Source of the DNA: Moraxellaceae bacterium REDSEA-S32_B1
Lineage (GTDB): Bacteria; Pseudomonadota; Gammaproteobacteria; Pseudomonadales; Moraxellaceae
Reading direction: 5' to 3'
Length of the DNA stretch: 64,000 nucleotides
NCBI GenBank assembly: GCA_001626925.1
Contig: LUOR01000004.1
Span: forward strand, 1-64,000
The translations under genes and the position numbers were made by a program. The notes under the pieces were generated by a model, which saw only the letters and a program-made list of their open reading frames with translations, was not told where the DNA came from and did no database searches. Position 1 is the stretch's first letter. Each line of letters begins with the position of its first letter. Shown here in pieces: positions 18,079 through 27,659 of the stretch.

Positions 18079-19344
18079 TCACGCTTTAGGTAAATCTTCT
18101 GGCGCATGCAACTCTTGTCGCTCAAGTTGAATGTTCTGAAAGTCTGCACCCGATGGTGCTTGATAAGCACGCAACCCAAACTCACTGATAATCGCAAATA
18201 GATGATCGAAAATATCCGATTGAATATCTTCATAAATCGTCCATTCGGTAGTTTTGGTGAAGCAATACAGCTCAAGTGGTAAGCCTTGTGCCGTCGGTTG
18301 AAGTTGACGCACCAATAATGTTTGATCTTCAGCGATGCCATCATGTTGTTGCAAATACAGCAACATATAGGCTCGGAATGTCCCGAGATTGGTCATGCGA
18401 CGCTGATTAAATAGCTCTTTGATGCTATTATTCCACTGTGCCAATTCATGACTTTTTTTATCGATATAAGTCTCAAGCAATAAGAAATGCTTTAAGCGAG
18501 CAATGTCGTCATCAGACAAAAACTTCACGCTACTTTGATCGACATAAAATGCACGCTTAATGCGACGACGACCAAGGTCTGTCATACCACGCCAGTTTTT
18601 AAAGGTATCGGTGACCAGTTTGTTGGTCGGAATCACGGTATAGGTTTTGTCAAAGTTTTGCACCGTGACGGTGTGTAGTGCGATATCAATCACCGTACCG
18701 TCTGCGCCGAGACTTGGCATCTCAATCCAGTCGCCAATACGAATCATGTCATAAGAAGAGATTTGTACACTTGCGACCAGTGACAAAATGGTATTTTGAA
18801 AAACCAACATCAATACCGCAGCCATCGCACCGAAGCCAGCAAGTAAGGTGAATACATCTTTTTTCAAAAATGTACCGATAATCATCAAGCCACATACAAT
18901 ATAGATGATCAGTTTGATCAATTGCAGATAGCCTTTAATCGGCTTATTGGCTGACTTTGGATTGTGTTGATAAGACAAATTAAAAATATTTAAAAAGTCG
19001 CTAATTGCTAAGGCAATCGTTAAGAAAATCCAAGCTTGAGAAAGCATTTGTACCAATTGTACGACTTTCTCTGAAAGATGAGGTACAGCGCCTATGCCGT
19101 TGATGATGACAATGGCAGGGACGATATTGGCAACACGTCGAATCACGCTATGTTTCTGGAATGCTTCACTATTTTTGGCGAAAGAAAATTTGGAAATCAG
19201 CTTGCGCAGTCCAACCACCACAATTTTTTTGCTAATCAAATACGCAACTGTAGCGATCAAAATCAAAATCGCCAAAGAGTTCAACATCTCTAACCACGGA
19301 TATTGATCAATCCAGTCTTGCAATTTCAGCCAAATCTCTTGCAC
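18079..19344 (-). CDS. ybdG: mechanosensitive ion channel, YbdG (MscM) type
   Basis: About 421 residues. The N-terminal half has five hydrophobic helices (about 16-36, 70-90, 100-125, 135-165 and 170-190). The MscS pore/beta region reads GFGAMAAVLMLVFQNTILSLVASVQ and then DMIRIGDWIEMPSLGADGTVIDI. RRIKRAFYVD, MTNLGTFRAYM and IFDHLFAIISEFGLRAYQAPSG are diagnostic of the E. coli YbdG subfamily, which forms a mini-conductance channel for hypo-osmotic release of solutes. I use the GTG at 19344, six bases after GGAG; the GTG at 19356 has no site. It converges on ppa. Confidence 0.88.
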   Translation of the reverse strand: MQEIWLKLQDWIDQYPWLEMLNSLAILILIATVAYLISKKIVVVGLRKLISKFSFAKNSEAFQKHSVIRRVANIVPAIVIINGIGAVPHLSEKVVQLVQMLSQAWIFLTIALAISDFLNIFNLSYQHNPKSANKPIKGYLQLIKLIIYIVCGLMIIGTFLKKDVFTLLAGFGAMAAVLMLVFQNTILSLVASVQISSYDMIRIGDWIEMPSLGADGTVIDIALHTVTVQNFDKTYTVIPTNKLVTDTFKNWRGMTDLGRRRIKRAFYVDQSSVKFLSDDDIARLKHFLLLETYIDKKSHELAQWNNSIKELFNQRRMTNLGTFRAYMLLYLQQHDGIAEDQTLLVRQLQPTAQGLPLELYCFTKTTEWTIYEDIQSDIFDHLFAIISEFGLRAYQAPSGADFQNIQLERQELHAPEDLPKA

Positions 19345-19634
19345 AGCACACTCCACATTACGAATCTTTAAGGCAGTGTTTATTTTTAATGATTACCATA
19401 AAAAATCATGTCATCAACAAGTGGCATAGCTTAAACCATGTCTGCGTAAGTCCAATGATATTTGTCAAAAAGCAACATAAAAAAACAATATAAAAAAACT
19501 CTAAAGCTAAATAGCACTACTGGCAGAGCATGCATTACATGGAAAATGTGAATTTTAGCTATACCTCAGCGTACGGTTCAGGCACAATCAATATCAGTCA
19601 AATTCATGTTTTTATTAATTTTTAGGAGCTCTAA

Positions 19635-20558
19635 ATGACTGCGCAATCTGTCATTTTGCCACTCCCATCGGATCATGCACGTTTTATTGTGATTCGTTTG
19701 GGACAACTGACCATAGAACAACTCAAACAGCAACTCAATGATCTGATTAATACCCGAGATCGTCTGATCACCCAGCATGCAAATGCTGACATTAAAACTG
19801 CGATCGCATTTTCACCGTCACTTTGGCAACAGCTCCATAGTCAAATACCTGAGAATTTTCACCAATTAGAACCACTTCAAGGCGCTTTTGAGATGCCTGT
19901 AGATGCAGGTGATGTGTTGATTCACTTGGCGAGTAGCAAGGCAGATATTTGCTTTGTACTGAGCCAAGCCTTCTTTCACGGTATTCGTGAGCAAGTGGAA
20001 GTGCTTGAAGAGCGTACCTGTTTTAAATATTTGGATAGTCGTGATTTAACAGGCTTTATTGATGGCACGGAAAATCCGCAATTTAAAGATGACCGTGAAG
20101 AAGTGGCACTATTGGGTAAAGACGCGGGTATTTTTGCCGACGGTAGTTTTGTTTTTGCACAGCGTTACGTGCACGATTTGGATAAATTTAATCGGCTAAA
20201 AGTCGATGCTCAGGAAAATGTTTTTGGACGATCAAAACTTGAAAGCATCGAGATGGAAGACGATGTAAAACCTGACAATGCGCATATCGCTCGTGTGGTA
20301 ATTGAAGATGATGAGGGCGAAGAGCTCGAAATCGTGCGTCACAGTTTGCCCTATGGTGACGGACACGCTGAGCAAGGTTTGTTTTTTATCGCCTACACCA
20401 AAGATTTAAATATTATTGATCAGATGCTTGAGCATATGTTTGGTACGACAGGTGATCATATTCACGATCGTTTGTTGCATTTTACCACCGCTGTCAATGG
20501 TGGCTATTATTTTGCACCATCAGATGAATTGCTTGCTGAAATCATTGATGAAGATTGA
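19635..20558 (+). CDS. Dyp-type (YfeX-like) haem peroxidase
   Basis: A 307-residue haem peroxidase without a signal peptide, so cytosolic. The DyP motif GFIDGTENP (about 139-147) carries the distal Asp. The region with HIARVVIEDDEGEELEIVRHSLPYG holds the family's haem-face Arg and candidate proximal His. FFIAYTKD and DHMLHFTTAV-type segments follow. The order fits the class P/YfeX-EfeB cytosolic group, which oxidises porphyrinogens or dyes with hydrogen peroxide. The SD TTAGGAGC precedes the ATG by seven bases. It stands alone; there is no encapsulin gene beside it. Confidence 0.92.
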   Translation: MTAQSVILPLPSDHARFIVIRLGQLTIEQLKQQLNDLINTRDRLITQHANADIKTAIAFSPSLWQQLHSQIPENFHQLEPLQGAFEMPVDAGDVLIHLASSKADICFVLSQAFFHGIREQVEVLEERTCFKYLDSRDLTGFIDGTENPQFKDDREEVALLGKDAGIFADGSFVFAQRYVHDLDKFNRLKVDAQENVFGRSKLESIEMEDDVKPDNAHIARVVIEDDEGEELEIVRHSLPYGDGHAEQGLFFIAYTKDLNIIDQMLEHMFGTTGDHIHDRLLHFTTAVNGGYYFAPSDELLAEIIDED

Positions 20559-20582
20559 TTTTTAATTCACTGATAAAAATTT

Positions 20583-20615
20583 AAAAAAGCGCAGTTCAAT
20601 TGAATTGCGCTTTTT
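20583..20615 (+). terminator. terminator between DyP and DUF2798 genes
   Basis: A long, nearly perfect palindrome (AAAAAGCGCAGTTCAA / TTGAATTGCGCTTTTT) with one internal mismatch. The A and T runs at its ends suit termination on both strands, for two convergent genes. Confidence 0.88.
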
Positions 20616-20649
20616 CATTTTTGGCGTTAAAAGCTAAATTTAGTGATTT

Positions 20650-20919
20650 TTAAACTTTAGAGAAATCAACCAAACGCGCGGTAATACGACGCACAATCGG
20701 TAATAAAATCAAGACCGCAGGAAAAGCCACACACCACGAAAAGATCCATGCAGAAACCCAAACAGTCGCAAAATGATCCACAAAACCAATATTGTGAATA
20801 ATATTGATCAATGAAATCAGCCCACTCATCATAAATGACAATATGAACGGAATCACCACCGCAGCATATTTGGCAGGCAGTTTTGGCACGTTGCCAAAGA
20901 TATAAGGAGATTGAGACAT
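20650..20919 (-). CDS. DUF2798 family membrane protein
   Basis: An 89-residue protein with two hydrophobic helices (about 20-40 and 57-77). The core LPAKYAAVVIPFILSFMMSGLIS, the W-V-x-x-WIFSWCVAFP segment and the final PIVRRI are typical of the DUF2798 family of two-helix inner-membrane proteins. Function unknown. The ATG at 20919 follows AAGGAG-like bases (TATCTCC complement); an in-frame start further upstream would add a non-conserved leader. It lies divergent from argS. Confidence 0.78.
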   Translation of the reverse strand: MSQSPYIFGNVPKLPAKYAAVVIPFILSFMMSGLISLINIIHNIGFVDHFATVWVSAWIFSWCVAFPAVLILLPIVRRITARLVDFSKV

Positions 20920-21088
20920 AATGCGGATCAAATCAAAAAGATGGGCTATTCTAACCATATTTACAAATTTAGCCAAAAATTAACCAGAAAAAAACCACCT
21001 CAAATACTGATCGCATGCTCTTCACTCTCCCTTTGTACGGCAAAATTTGCTATATTTGCTTTCTTTTTTGGCAATATTCCGAGCGGTT

Positions 21089-22900
21089 ATGAACACGGCA
21101 ATCCAAAATGCACTGGCGCAAGCAGTGACAGCACTTCAATCACAAAATATTATCCCACAAGATTGGCAAAATAACAGTGTGTTGACCCGTACCAAAGACC
21201 GAAGTCATGGCGATTTTGCCTCGAATATTGCCATGGTAGCCTCGAAAGTTGCAGGCATGAAGCCTCGTGATTTGGCAGAAAAAATTCTAGCAAATCTACC
21301 AACTGTTGCTGACATCAGTAAGGCGGAAATCGCAGGACCTGGTTTTATCAATTTCTTTTTAAATGCAGATCAACGCTTTGTGGTATTAGACAACATTGCG
21401 GCGCAAAAAGATCAATATGGTCGTAGCCAAGTCAATCAAGCTGAAAAAATCCAAGTCGAGTTTGTCTCTGCCAATCCAACATCGAGCTTACATGTTGGGC
21501 ATGGTCGTGGTGCAGCTTATGGGATGACTGTAGCAAACTTACTTGAAGCAACAGGTGCAACCGTTGACCGTGAATATTATGTCAATGATGCAGGACGTCA
21601 GATGGACATCTTGGCGACTTCGACCTATTTGCGTTATTTAGAATTATGCGGTCAAACGCTAGTTTTCCCAAAAAATGCTTATCAAGGCGACTACGTCAAA
21701 GAAATCGCACAAAGCATTATTGATGCTGATCAGAGCCAAGATAAAAATCATCACGTTCGTGCTGTTGCCGACGTCTATGCAGAAGTCCCTGAAGATGTGC
21801 AATATGCTGAGGAGCTTGATGCAGAAGGCAACAAAGTTGTACTGTCTGGTGATAAAGAAAAGCATATCGACGGTTTGATTGCCAATAGCCAAAAGTTACT
21901 TGGTGCAGATTATGCGGTATTCCATCAAGCGGCGTTAAAAGCCATTTTGGATGATATTCAAGATGATTTGGCGGATTTCGGTGTGACTTTTGCCAAGTGG
22001 TTTAGCGAAGCATCATTGATCGAGAAGATTGATGAAGCCTTAGCGGTGCTCGATCAACGTGGTTTTCTCTATGAAAAAGACGGCAATATTTGGTTTAAAT
22101 CGACTGAATTCGGCGATGAAAAAGACCGTGTAGTCAAACGTCGTAACGGTCAAACTACTTATTTTGCTTCTGACATCGCTTATCACTTGGATAAGTTACA
22201 ACGTGGTTATACCCACATCGTCGATATTTGGGGCTCAGACCATCATGGCTATATCGCTCGGGTGAAAGCGGCGATTGATGCACTTGGCTATGATTCATCA
22301 AAATTGACTGTGCTTTTGGTACAGTTCGTCAGCCTATGGCGTGGTGGTGAAATGGTGCAAATGTCCTCTCGTTCAGGGCAATTTGTGACCTTGCGTGAGC
22401 TTCGTCAGGAGGTCGGCAATGATGCGGCACGCTTCTATTATGTGATGCGCAAATCCGAGCAACACATTGATTTTGATTTGGATTTAGCAGTTTCGCAAAG
22501 CAAAGATAATGCAGTGTATTACATTCAATATGCCCATGCTCGGGTCAATAGTATCTTGAGTAAAGCGCCAGAGAAAAATATCAGCTTTGATCAAGCAACA
22601 GCTCGTGAACATTGTGAATTACTGACTTTGCCGATTGAGGAAGAAATTTTGGCGAAATTGGCGGCCTATCCAGAGATTGTGATTCGTGCTGCTAATGCCT
22701 ATGAACCGCATCAGATAGGTAATTATCTCAAAGACTTAGCGGCGTCATTTCACGGTTGGTATGCGCAAGATGGCGTAAAATTCTTGGATGAAAGCCATAT
22801 TGAGCTGTCACAAGCACGTTTATTGCTCTCTGTGAATGTACAGCAAGTCTTAAGAAATGGCTTAGCTGTATTGGGTGTCAGTGCGCCTGAGGCAATGTAA
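21089..22900 (+). CDS. argS: arginyl-tRNA synthetase
   Basis: A 603-residue class I synthetase that charges tRNA-Arg. An N-terminal Add-1 domain (1-110) recognises the tRNA D-loop. The HIGH-type motif is HVGHGRGAAYG after EFVSANPTSSL, and the KMSKS-like loop is QMSSRSG, as usual in ArgS. The C-terminal DALR anticodon-binding helical domain starts near 480. There is an acidic insert (about 220-270, RAVADVYAEVPEDVQYAEELDAEG). The ATG at 21089 starts MNTAIQNALAQAV, the family start; a frame opening at 21047 is only a leader. A SPOR-domain gene follows after 200 bases. Confidence 0.96.
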   Translation: MNTAIQNALAQAVTALQSQNIIPQDWQNNSVLTRTKDRSHGDFASNIAMVASKVAGMKPRDLAEKILANLPTVADISKAEIAGPGFINFFLNADQRFVVLDNIAAQKDQYGRSQVNQAEKIQVEFVSANPTSSLHVGHGRGAAYGMTVANLLEATGATVDREYYVNDAGRQMDILATSTYLRYLELCGQTLVFPKNAYQGDYVKEIAQSIIDADQSQDKNHHVRAVADVYAEVPEDVQYAEELDAEGNKVVLSGDKEKHIDGLIANSQKLLGADYAVFHQAALKAILDDIQDDLADFGVTFAKWFSEASLIEKIDEALAVLDQRGFLYEKDGNIWFKSTEFGDEKDRVVKRRNGQTTYFASDIAYHLDKLQRGYTHIVDIWGSDHHGYIARVKAAIDALGYDSSKLTVLLVQFVSLWRGGEMVQMSSRSGQFVTLRELRQEVGNDAARFYYVMRKSEQHIDFDLDLAVSQSKDNAVYYIQYAHARVNSILSKAPEKNISFDQATAREHCELLTLPIEEEILAKLAAYPEIVIRAANAYEPHQIGNYLKDLAASFHGWYAQDGVKFLDESHIELSQARLLLSVNVQQVLRNGLAVLGVSAPEAM

Positions 22901-23099
22901 CAAAATATTTTACTTTGCACGAAATCTCCGGGACTTCTGTAATATATGCGATAAGTCCAATTTGATTAGACTTCTGTGAATAATGCAGTAGCTAGATTTT
23001 GCAAAGGTTTAATTTTTTGAATTGTATTGATGGGGTTGTGATTACTCAATTTGAGTAGATACATGTTTTGAGACGCAAGTAAAAAATAGAGGATAGTCA

Positions 23100-23747
23100 G
23101 TGTTTGGTAAAGCCCCTCGTGGAGTATCGCAACGCCCGAAAGCACGTGAAAACACCCAAGCGATTCCATCGTGGCTATGGCTTGTGGTTTTGGTTTTGGC
23201 GGGTATTTGTGTTGCTATTTTCTTATCGCTATGGAGTCCGTGGAAGCCTGTTGAGCGTAAAGGTGCGACGCAAGGACCAATGGCGGTCAATAATCAAGAT
23301 ACCAATAAAGACTACCGCTTCTATGACATGCTACCACAGCAACAAGTGACACCAATTCCAGATCAAGCAGTCCCTGAGCATCAAGTCGAACAGCCAGTAA
23401 TTGTTGTTGAAGCACCGGCACCAGCCCAAGCGGAGCCTACTGAAGAAGCGGTCACTGATCCTTTTGATGAAAATTATCAAACAGCAACCATCACCGCTGC
23501 ACCTCGTTTTATCTTGCAAGTGCGAAGCTATGAAGATCCTGATAGTGCTGATGCACGTCGAGCTGAGATTGTCCTCAATGGTTTATCTGCCGAAGTAGTA
23601 ATGACCAATGAAGGCGATCAAGTGTGGTATCGAGTGATCTCAGGGCCATATGAGTCGAAAGAGTTTGCACATATTGCACAGCAGACTTTACAACATGCAG
23701 GCATTGATTCGATCATTGTGAAGCAACCGATTCGAGCAACAAACTAA
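23100..23747 (+). CDS. SPOR domain protein (FtsN-like)
   Basis: A 215-residue bitopic membrane protein. A short basic cytoplasmic head (RPKARENTQAIP) is followed by one helix (about 24-43, WLWLVVLVLAGICVAIFLSL). A Pro/Gln/Glu-rich periplasmic linker follows (60-125). The C-terminal SPOR domain (about 133-213: FILQVRSYEDPDSADARRAEIVLNGL, VWYRVISGPYESKEFAH) binds septal peptidoglycan lacking stem peptides. This is the layout of the division protein FtsN, and argS-ftsN order is common in Gammaproteobacteria. It starts at GTG 23100 behind AGAGGA. A divergent SPOR protein other than FtsN remains possible. Confidence 0.82.
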   Translation: MFGKAPRGVSQRPKARENTQAIPSWLWLVVLVLAGICVAIFLSLWSPWKPVERKGATQGPMAVNNQDTNKDYRFYDMLPQQQVTPIPDQAVPEHQVEQPVIVVEAPAPAQAEPTEEAVTDPFDENYQTATITAAPRFILQVRSYEDPDSADARRAEIVLNGLSAEVVMTNEGDQVWYRVISGPYESKEFAHIAQQTLQHAGIDSIIVKQPIRATN

Positions 23748-23782
23748 ATTTTTTCACTTTATGTGTGAACTAAAGAAATAAA

Positions 23783-23806
23783 AAGAACCCTGCCGAAGCA
23801 GGGTTT
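23783..23806. terminator. bidirectional terminator between SPOR gene and TorF-like porin
   Basis: Stem AACCCTGC/GCAGGGTT with a CGAA loop. On the minus strand it is followed by TTCTTTTT, so it ends the leftward porin gene best; it also follows the rightward SPOR gene. Confidence 0.8.
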
Positions 23807-23863
23807 GCGAAAAAGTGAAATCAGCTCATTTTTGTTTGGTATTACTGCTGATTCTAAATCGGT

Positions 23864-24631
23864 TTAGAATGCATAAGCTAACCCAAGGACGACTTTGTTC
23901 TTTTGGTCGATTTCAGAGCGGTCTTTACCACCGATGATGTAGTCAAGACTCCATGTTGCGCCTGTATCACCAAGTGGGTGACTCAAACCAAGCGTTACAT
24001 GACGCCAAGCAAAGTCAGTGGTTGTCCCAGCGGTGAACTCATCATCATCACCATAGTAGTACATACCGAGCTGAGCTTTCCCTGTAAATCCTGCAGGCAA
24101 TGTTGGTGCATAGCTTGCGAGGAAGTAGGTATCGCCTTTATTACCAAAGGTCACATTGTTAAGTAAAGTTTGCGCAGAAAAGCTAAAGTCTTTGTAGTTC
24201 AAACCAAGCATCGTTTCGTAACCCGTAGACTCCCAACCTGGGTAGTAATAATACAGCGTTCCACCAACGGTATAACCTAAGTCTTCGGTAATATTGCCTT
24301 TATAACCTGCGTAGAAATCGCTTTCAAAAGAATTTCTACTGTTGGTATTGCTACAGCCATTCGGGTTTAAGCATGCATAAGAATAATCTAATGTCGAAAA
24401 CCAGTAACCGAGATAAAAGCCACCATTACTATAATCAATACCGCCTTGTACTGCAGCACCAGAATTTTCAGGCGCATTGGTAATACCACGCAAGTTGTAG
24501 CTAGAAAGTACCGAAATGTTGCCTGTCACTTCGCCTGGAAATGGCAAAGAAGATGTTTCCTCGGCTGCCATCGTGAATGTTGAAGCACTTGCGATGAATG
24601 CGCCTGAGATTGCTGCGTATTTAAAGTTCAT
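23864..24631 (-). CDS. TorF family putative outer-membrane porin
   Basis: A 255-residue exported protein. The signal peptide MNFKYAAISGAFIASASTFTMAAEE is cleaved after AMAA-like residues. The mature part is made of amphipathic beta strands and ends in aromatic GLAYAF, the usual outer-membrane insertion signal. NISVLSSYNLRGIT, GGIDYSNGGFYLGYW and SDFYAGYKGNITEDLGYTVG match the TIGR02001/TorF family. The substrate is unknown. The ATG at 24631 follows GGGGAGAA, a strong SD. It is monocistronic. Cys pairs (CLNPNGCSN) lie in a predicted loop. Confidence 0.85.
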   Translation of the reverse strand: MNFKYAAISGAFIASASTFTMAAEETSSLPFPGEVTGNISVLSSYNLRGITNAPENSGAAVQGGIDYSNGGFYLGYWFSTLDYSYACLNPNGCSNTNSRNSFESDFYAGYKGNITEDLGYTVGGTLYYYYPGWESTGYETMLGLNYKDFSFSAQTLLNNVTFGNKGDTYFLASYAPTLPAGFTGKAQLGMYYYGDDDEFTAGTTTDFAWRHVTLGLSHPLGDTGATWSLDYIIGGKDRSEIDQKNKVVLGLAYAF

Positions 24632-24986
24632 GTTGGATTCTCCCCAGAACAATGTAGAAAATGATTCAAATCACTTGGACTTGATTAAACTTATAATGCA
24701 ATCACTATGCCAATTTGTTAAGTTATTGTTTTGTCATGTTTATAAGAAGTAAAAAGCGTAACTGATCACATAAATGGAAAAGCACAAAATACGACAAATC
24801 TAAGAGTGTAAAAAAATGGTGCAAAATTGCAGTTTTGCACTATTTATAATCAAACTGTATTAAATTGTATAAATCAGTGTTCAAGGATTTCCAGTTGCAT
24901 CGCTTCAATAAAAAACCAATCACGAGGATTGGCTCTGTTCTGCATAAAAAAATGGTTTCAGCGCAGTATTTGGATTAAGGTAAGGC
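24632..24986. other. intergenic region with hairpins between porin and thrC
   Basis: A 355-base gap. It holds the thrC terminator at 24908-24932 and a perfect 8-bp inverted repeat (GTGCAAAA at 24819-24826, TTTTGCAC at 24833-24840) with a 6-base loop, about 190 bases before the porin start. The second could be an operator or a weak hairpin. No gene seen. Confidence 0.5.
24908..24932 (-). terminator. thrC terminator
   Basis: On the minus strand CCAATC pairs with GATTGG around CTCGT, followed by TTTTTT. It lies about 55 bases beyond the thrC stop codon. Confidence 0.82.
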
Positions 24987-26132
24987 TTATTTTTCCATAT
25001 TGCTCAAAATCGAGGTTCTGACATCATCTAGTGTCGCATTGATGGTGAGCATCACGGCATCGGCACATTGTTTGATGGCGGTGTCAGGATCTTTGAGACC
25101 ATTACCAGTCACTGTACAGACGATGACTGAACCTTCAGCGATTTTCCCTGCTTTGATATCACGGATCGCACCACCAATAGAGGCAGCCGATGCAGGCTCT
25201 ACAAACACGCCTTCATACATTGATAGCATGCGCTGTGCATCTAAAATGTCTGCATCAGTCAATTCATCAAACCAACCATTTGAGTCACGAACGACAGCTT
25301 TGGCATGATTCCAACTTTGTGGATTGCCAATACGGATCGCTGTCGCCACAGTTTCAGGTTGTTCGACTGGTGCACCACGTAAGAACGGCGCAGCACCTGC
25401 AGCTTGGTAGCCGACCATGGTTGGACGACCATCAGGTTTTGGTCCTGTAAATTGATCAGTTGCTGCATCATAGACCACTTGTTCAAATTGATCAGCAGAT
25501 TGATTGGCAATCGCTTCGGTGTAGCCCATCCAGTGTGCAGTAATGTTACCCGCATTACCCACCGGTAAGCAGTGGTAATCTGGTGCACGACCGAGTTCAT
25601 CAACGATTTCATAAGCAATGGTTTTTTGACCTTGCAGTCGATATGGATTGATCGAATTCACGATGGTTACAGGTGCTTGATCTGCAACTTCCTTCACCAA
25701 GCGCATACCATCGTCAAAATTGCCACGGATTTGCATGGTGATTGCACCGTACATCATTGACTGTGCCATTTTCCCCATGGCAATTTTGCCTTCAGGAATC
25801 AACACGTAGGCTTTGATCCCAGCACGTGCCGCATAAGCCGCAGCCGCAGCAGAGGTATTACCAGTCGATGCGCAGATAATCGCTTTTGAGCCTTCTTCAA
25901 CGGCTTTGGTCACTGCCATCGTCATACCACGATCTTTAAATGAACCTGTTGGATTTAGACCTTCGTATTTGACATAGATCTCGACATTTTTGCCAATCAA
26001 ACGTGGAATATTCTCCAGTTTGATCAAAGGTGTGTTGCCTTCGCCGAGGGAGATAGCACGAGTAGTAGCAGATACAGGCAAACGATCACGATAGCGATCA
26101 ACGAGACCAGTATAACGATTGGCATTCGACAT
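24987..26132 (-). CDS. thrC: threonine synthase
   Basis: A 381-residue PLP enzyme that turns O-phosphohomoserine into threonine, the last step of the pathway. The PLP lysine lies in GSFKDRGM (Lys66). The phosphate-binding loop is VGNAGNITAHWMG, and the Gly-rich CTVTGNGLKDPD near the C-terminus binds the PLP phosphate. The SLGEGNTPLIKLENI N-terminus marks the short (type 2) ThrC found in many bacteria, close to threonine dehydratase. It lies 97 bases downstream of hom in the same direction, so the two may share a transcript. Confidence 0.95.
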   Translation of the reverse strand: MSNANRYTGLVDRYRDRLPVSATTRAISLGEGNTPLIKLENIPRLIGKNVEIYVKYEGLNPTGSFKDRGMTMAVTKAVEEGSKAIICASTGNTSAAAAAYAARAGIKAYVLIPEGKIAMGKMAQSMMYGAITMQIRGNFDDGMRLVKEVADQAPVTIVNSINPYRLQGQKTIAYEIVDELGRAPDYHCLPVGNAGNITAHWMGYTEAIANQSADQFEQVVYDAATDQFTGPKPDGRPTMVGYQAAGAAPFLRGAPVEQPETVATAIRIGNPQSWNHAKAVVRDSNGWFDELTDADILDAQRMLSMYEGVFVEPASAASIGGAIRDIKAGKIAEGSVIVCTVTGNGLKDPDTAIKQCADAVMLTINATLDDVRTSILSNMEK

Positions 26133-26229
26133 GATGGTGTTCCAAAGAGTTGCATTCAGTCATTGAGTCAACTTTTCTTGAGTTAATGAAAAGCAATCGC
26201 CTCAACTTAGTATGTTTTAAACAAATAAA

Positions 26230-27534
26230 TTAACTTTCTAAAGATTCTAAACGAATTCGAACAATTTCGCCATGAATCGCAGGGAGCGCTTGGATTTTTG
26301 CCAAGGCTTCATCCATGATCGATTCTTGGATTGGATCGGTCAAAATCACGATCGGAATCATATCTTTTAAGCGTGTTTGTTGCATGATTGCATCAATGCT
26401 AATCCCTGCACGGCTCAAGATCGTAGTGACATCTGCTAATACGCCTGTTTCATCTTCAGCATTGACACGCAGGTAATAGCCTGTGGTCATTTCTTCACGG
26501 CTGAGGATTGGCAAATCAGACAAATCTTCAAAGGCAAAATGTGGAATCGTACCTGAGCCATCTTCGGTATAGCTAATGTCACGCACGATATCGATAATAT
26601 CGGCAACCACAGCAGAAGCAGTCGGACCAGCACCAGCGCCTGCGCCGTAGTACAGCGTTGGACCAACGGCATTTGACTGAACGAGAACGGCATTTTTCAC
26701 GCCATTTACATTTGCCAACAGTTCTTCTTCTGGAATCAGTGTTGGATGAACACGAAGCTCAATGCCTGTTTCAGCACGACGTGCAATACCGAGGTGTTTG
26801 ATACGATAGCCAAATTCCTCTGCGTATTTGACATCGAGTGCAGTGATTTTGCTGATGCCTTCGGTATAGACTTTGCTAAATTGTAGAGGCATACCAAATG
26901 CAATTGACGCCAGCATTGCCAATTTGTGCGCTGCATCAATACCTTCGACATCGAAGGTCGGATCAGCTTCGGCATAGCCAAGCTCTTGTGCTTCTTTGAG
27001 TACATCGGCAAAAGCACGACCTTTTTCACGCATTTCTGTCATGATAAAGTTGCCTGTACCGTTGATAATCCCTGCAACCCAATCAATGCGGTTTGCTGCC
27101 AAACCTTCACGTATCACTTTGATGATGGGAATACCACCTGCAACCGCCGCCTCATAGGCGATTTGCACGTGATTGTCATCTGCCGCTTTAAACAACTCAT
27201 TACCGTGTTCTGCAAGTAATGCTTTATTTGCAGTGACAATATGCTTACCGTTTTTAATCGCTTCTAATAGCACTTCTTTGGCAGGATGAATACCGCCCAT
27301 GACTTCGATGACGACATCCACATTAGACTGTCGTGCGATATGAAGTAAATCATCAGATTGTTGAATGCTTGGATCAAGATTTAAATCTGGACGAGGACGA
27401 CGTGTGCCGACATGGGTAATTTGAATTTCTCGACCTGTGCGGCGTTTAATCTCTGCGGCGTTGATTTGTAATAATTCAAGAACGCCACCACCGACGGTAC
27501 CCAAACCAAGTATAGCCAGACGAACTGGTTTCAC
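26230..27534 (-). CDS. hom: homoserine dehydrogenase
   Basis: A 434-residue monofunctional enzyme reducing aspartate semialdehyde to homoserine, the branch point to threonine and methionine. The N-terminal NAD(P) loop is LGLGTVGGG. The substrate region has GGIHPAKEVLLEAIKNGKHIVTANKAL and INGTGNFIMTEM, and the catalytic Lys/Asp pair sits in YAEADPTFDVEGIDAAHKL. A C-terminal ACT domain (about 350-434, YYLRVNAEDETGVLADVTTI) binds amino acids for feedback control. I start at the GTG at 27534, with GGAG six bases upstream; a frame opening at 27570 adds a non-family leader. Confidence 0.95.
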   Translation of the reverse strand: MKPVRLAILGLGTVGGGVLELLQINAAEIKRRTGREIQITHVGTRRPRPDLNLDPSIQQSDDLLHIARQSNVDVVIEVMGGIHPAKEVLLEAIKNGKHIVTANKALLAEHGNELFKAADDNHVQIAYEAAVAGGIPIIKVIREGLAANRIDWVAGIINGTGNFIMTEMREKGRAFADVLKEAQELGYAEADPTFDVEGIDAAHKLAMLASIAFGMPLQFSKVYTEGISKITALDVKYAEEFGYRIKHLGIARRAETGIELRVHPTLIPEEELLANVNGVKNAVLVQSNAVGPTLYYGAGAGAGPTASAVVADIIDIVRDISYTEDGSGTIPHFAFEDLSDLPILSREEMTTGYYLRVNAEDETGVLADVTTILSRAGISIDAIMQQTRLKDMIPIVILTDPIQESIMDEALAKIQALPAIHGEIVRIRLESLES

Positions 27535-27659
27535 GTCATACTCCAAAATTAGTTGTAAAGAATTCTTCAAATCATAGCGAAAAAGTGCCCTAGACTCTAG
27601 GGCTAGATCGCTTTAGTTTCACTTTTTAAAGCCATTTTTTAAAAAACAGCTTTTGAAAA

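Noticed and set aside
24827-25021. 64-codon frame in the porin-thrC gap
   Set aside because: Overlaps the thrC terminator and thrC end and shows no protein character.
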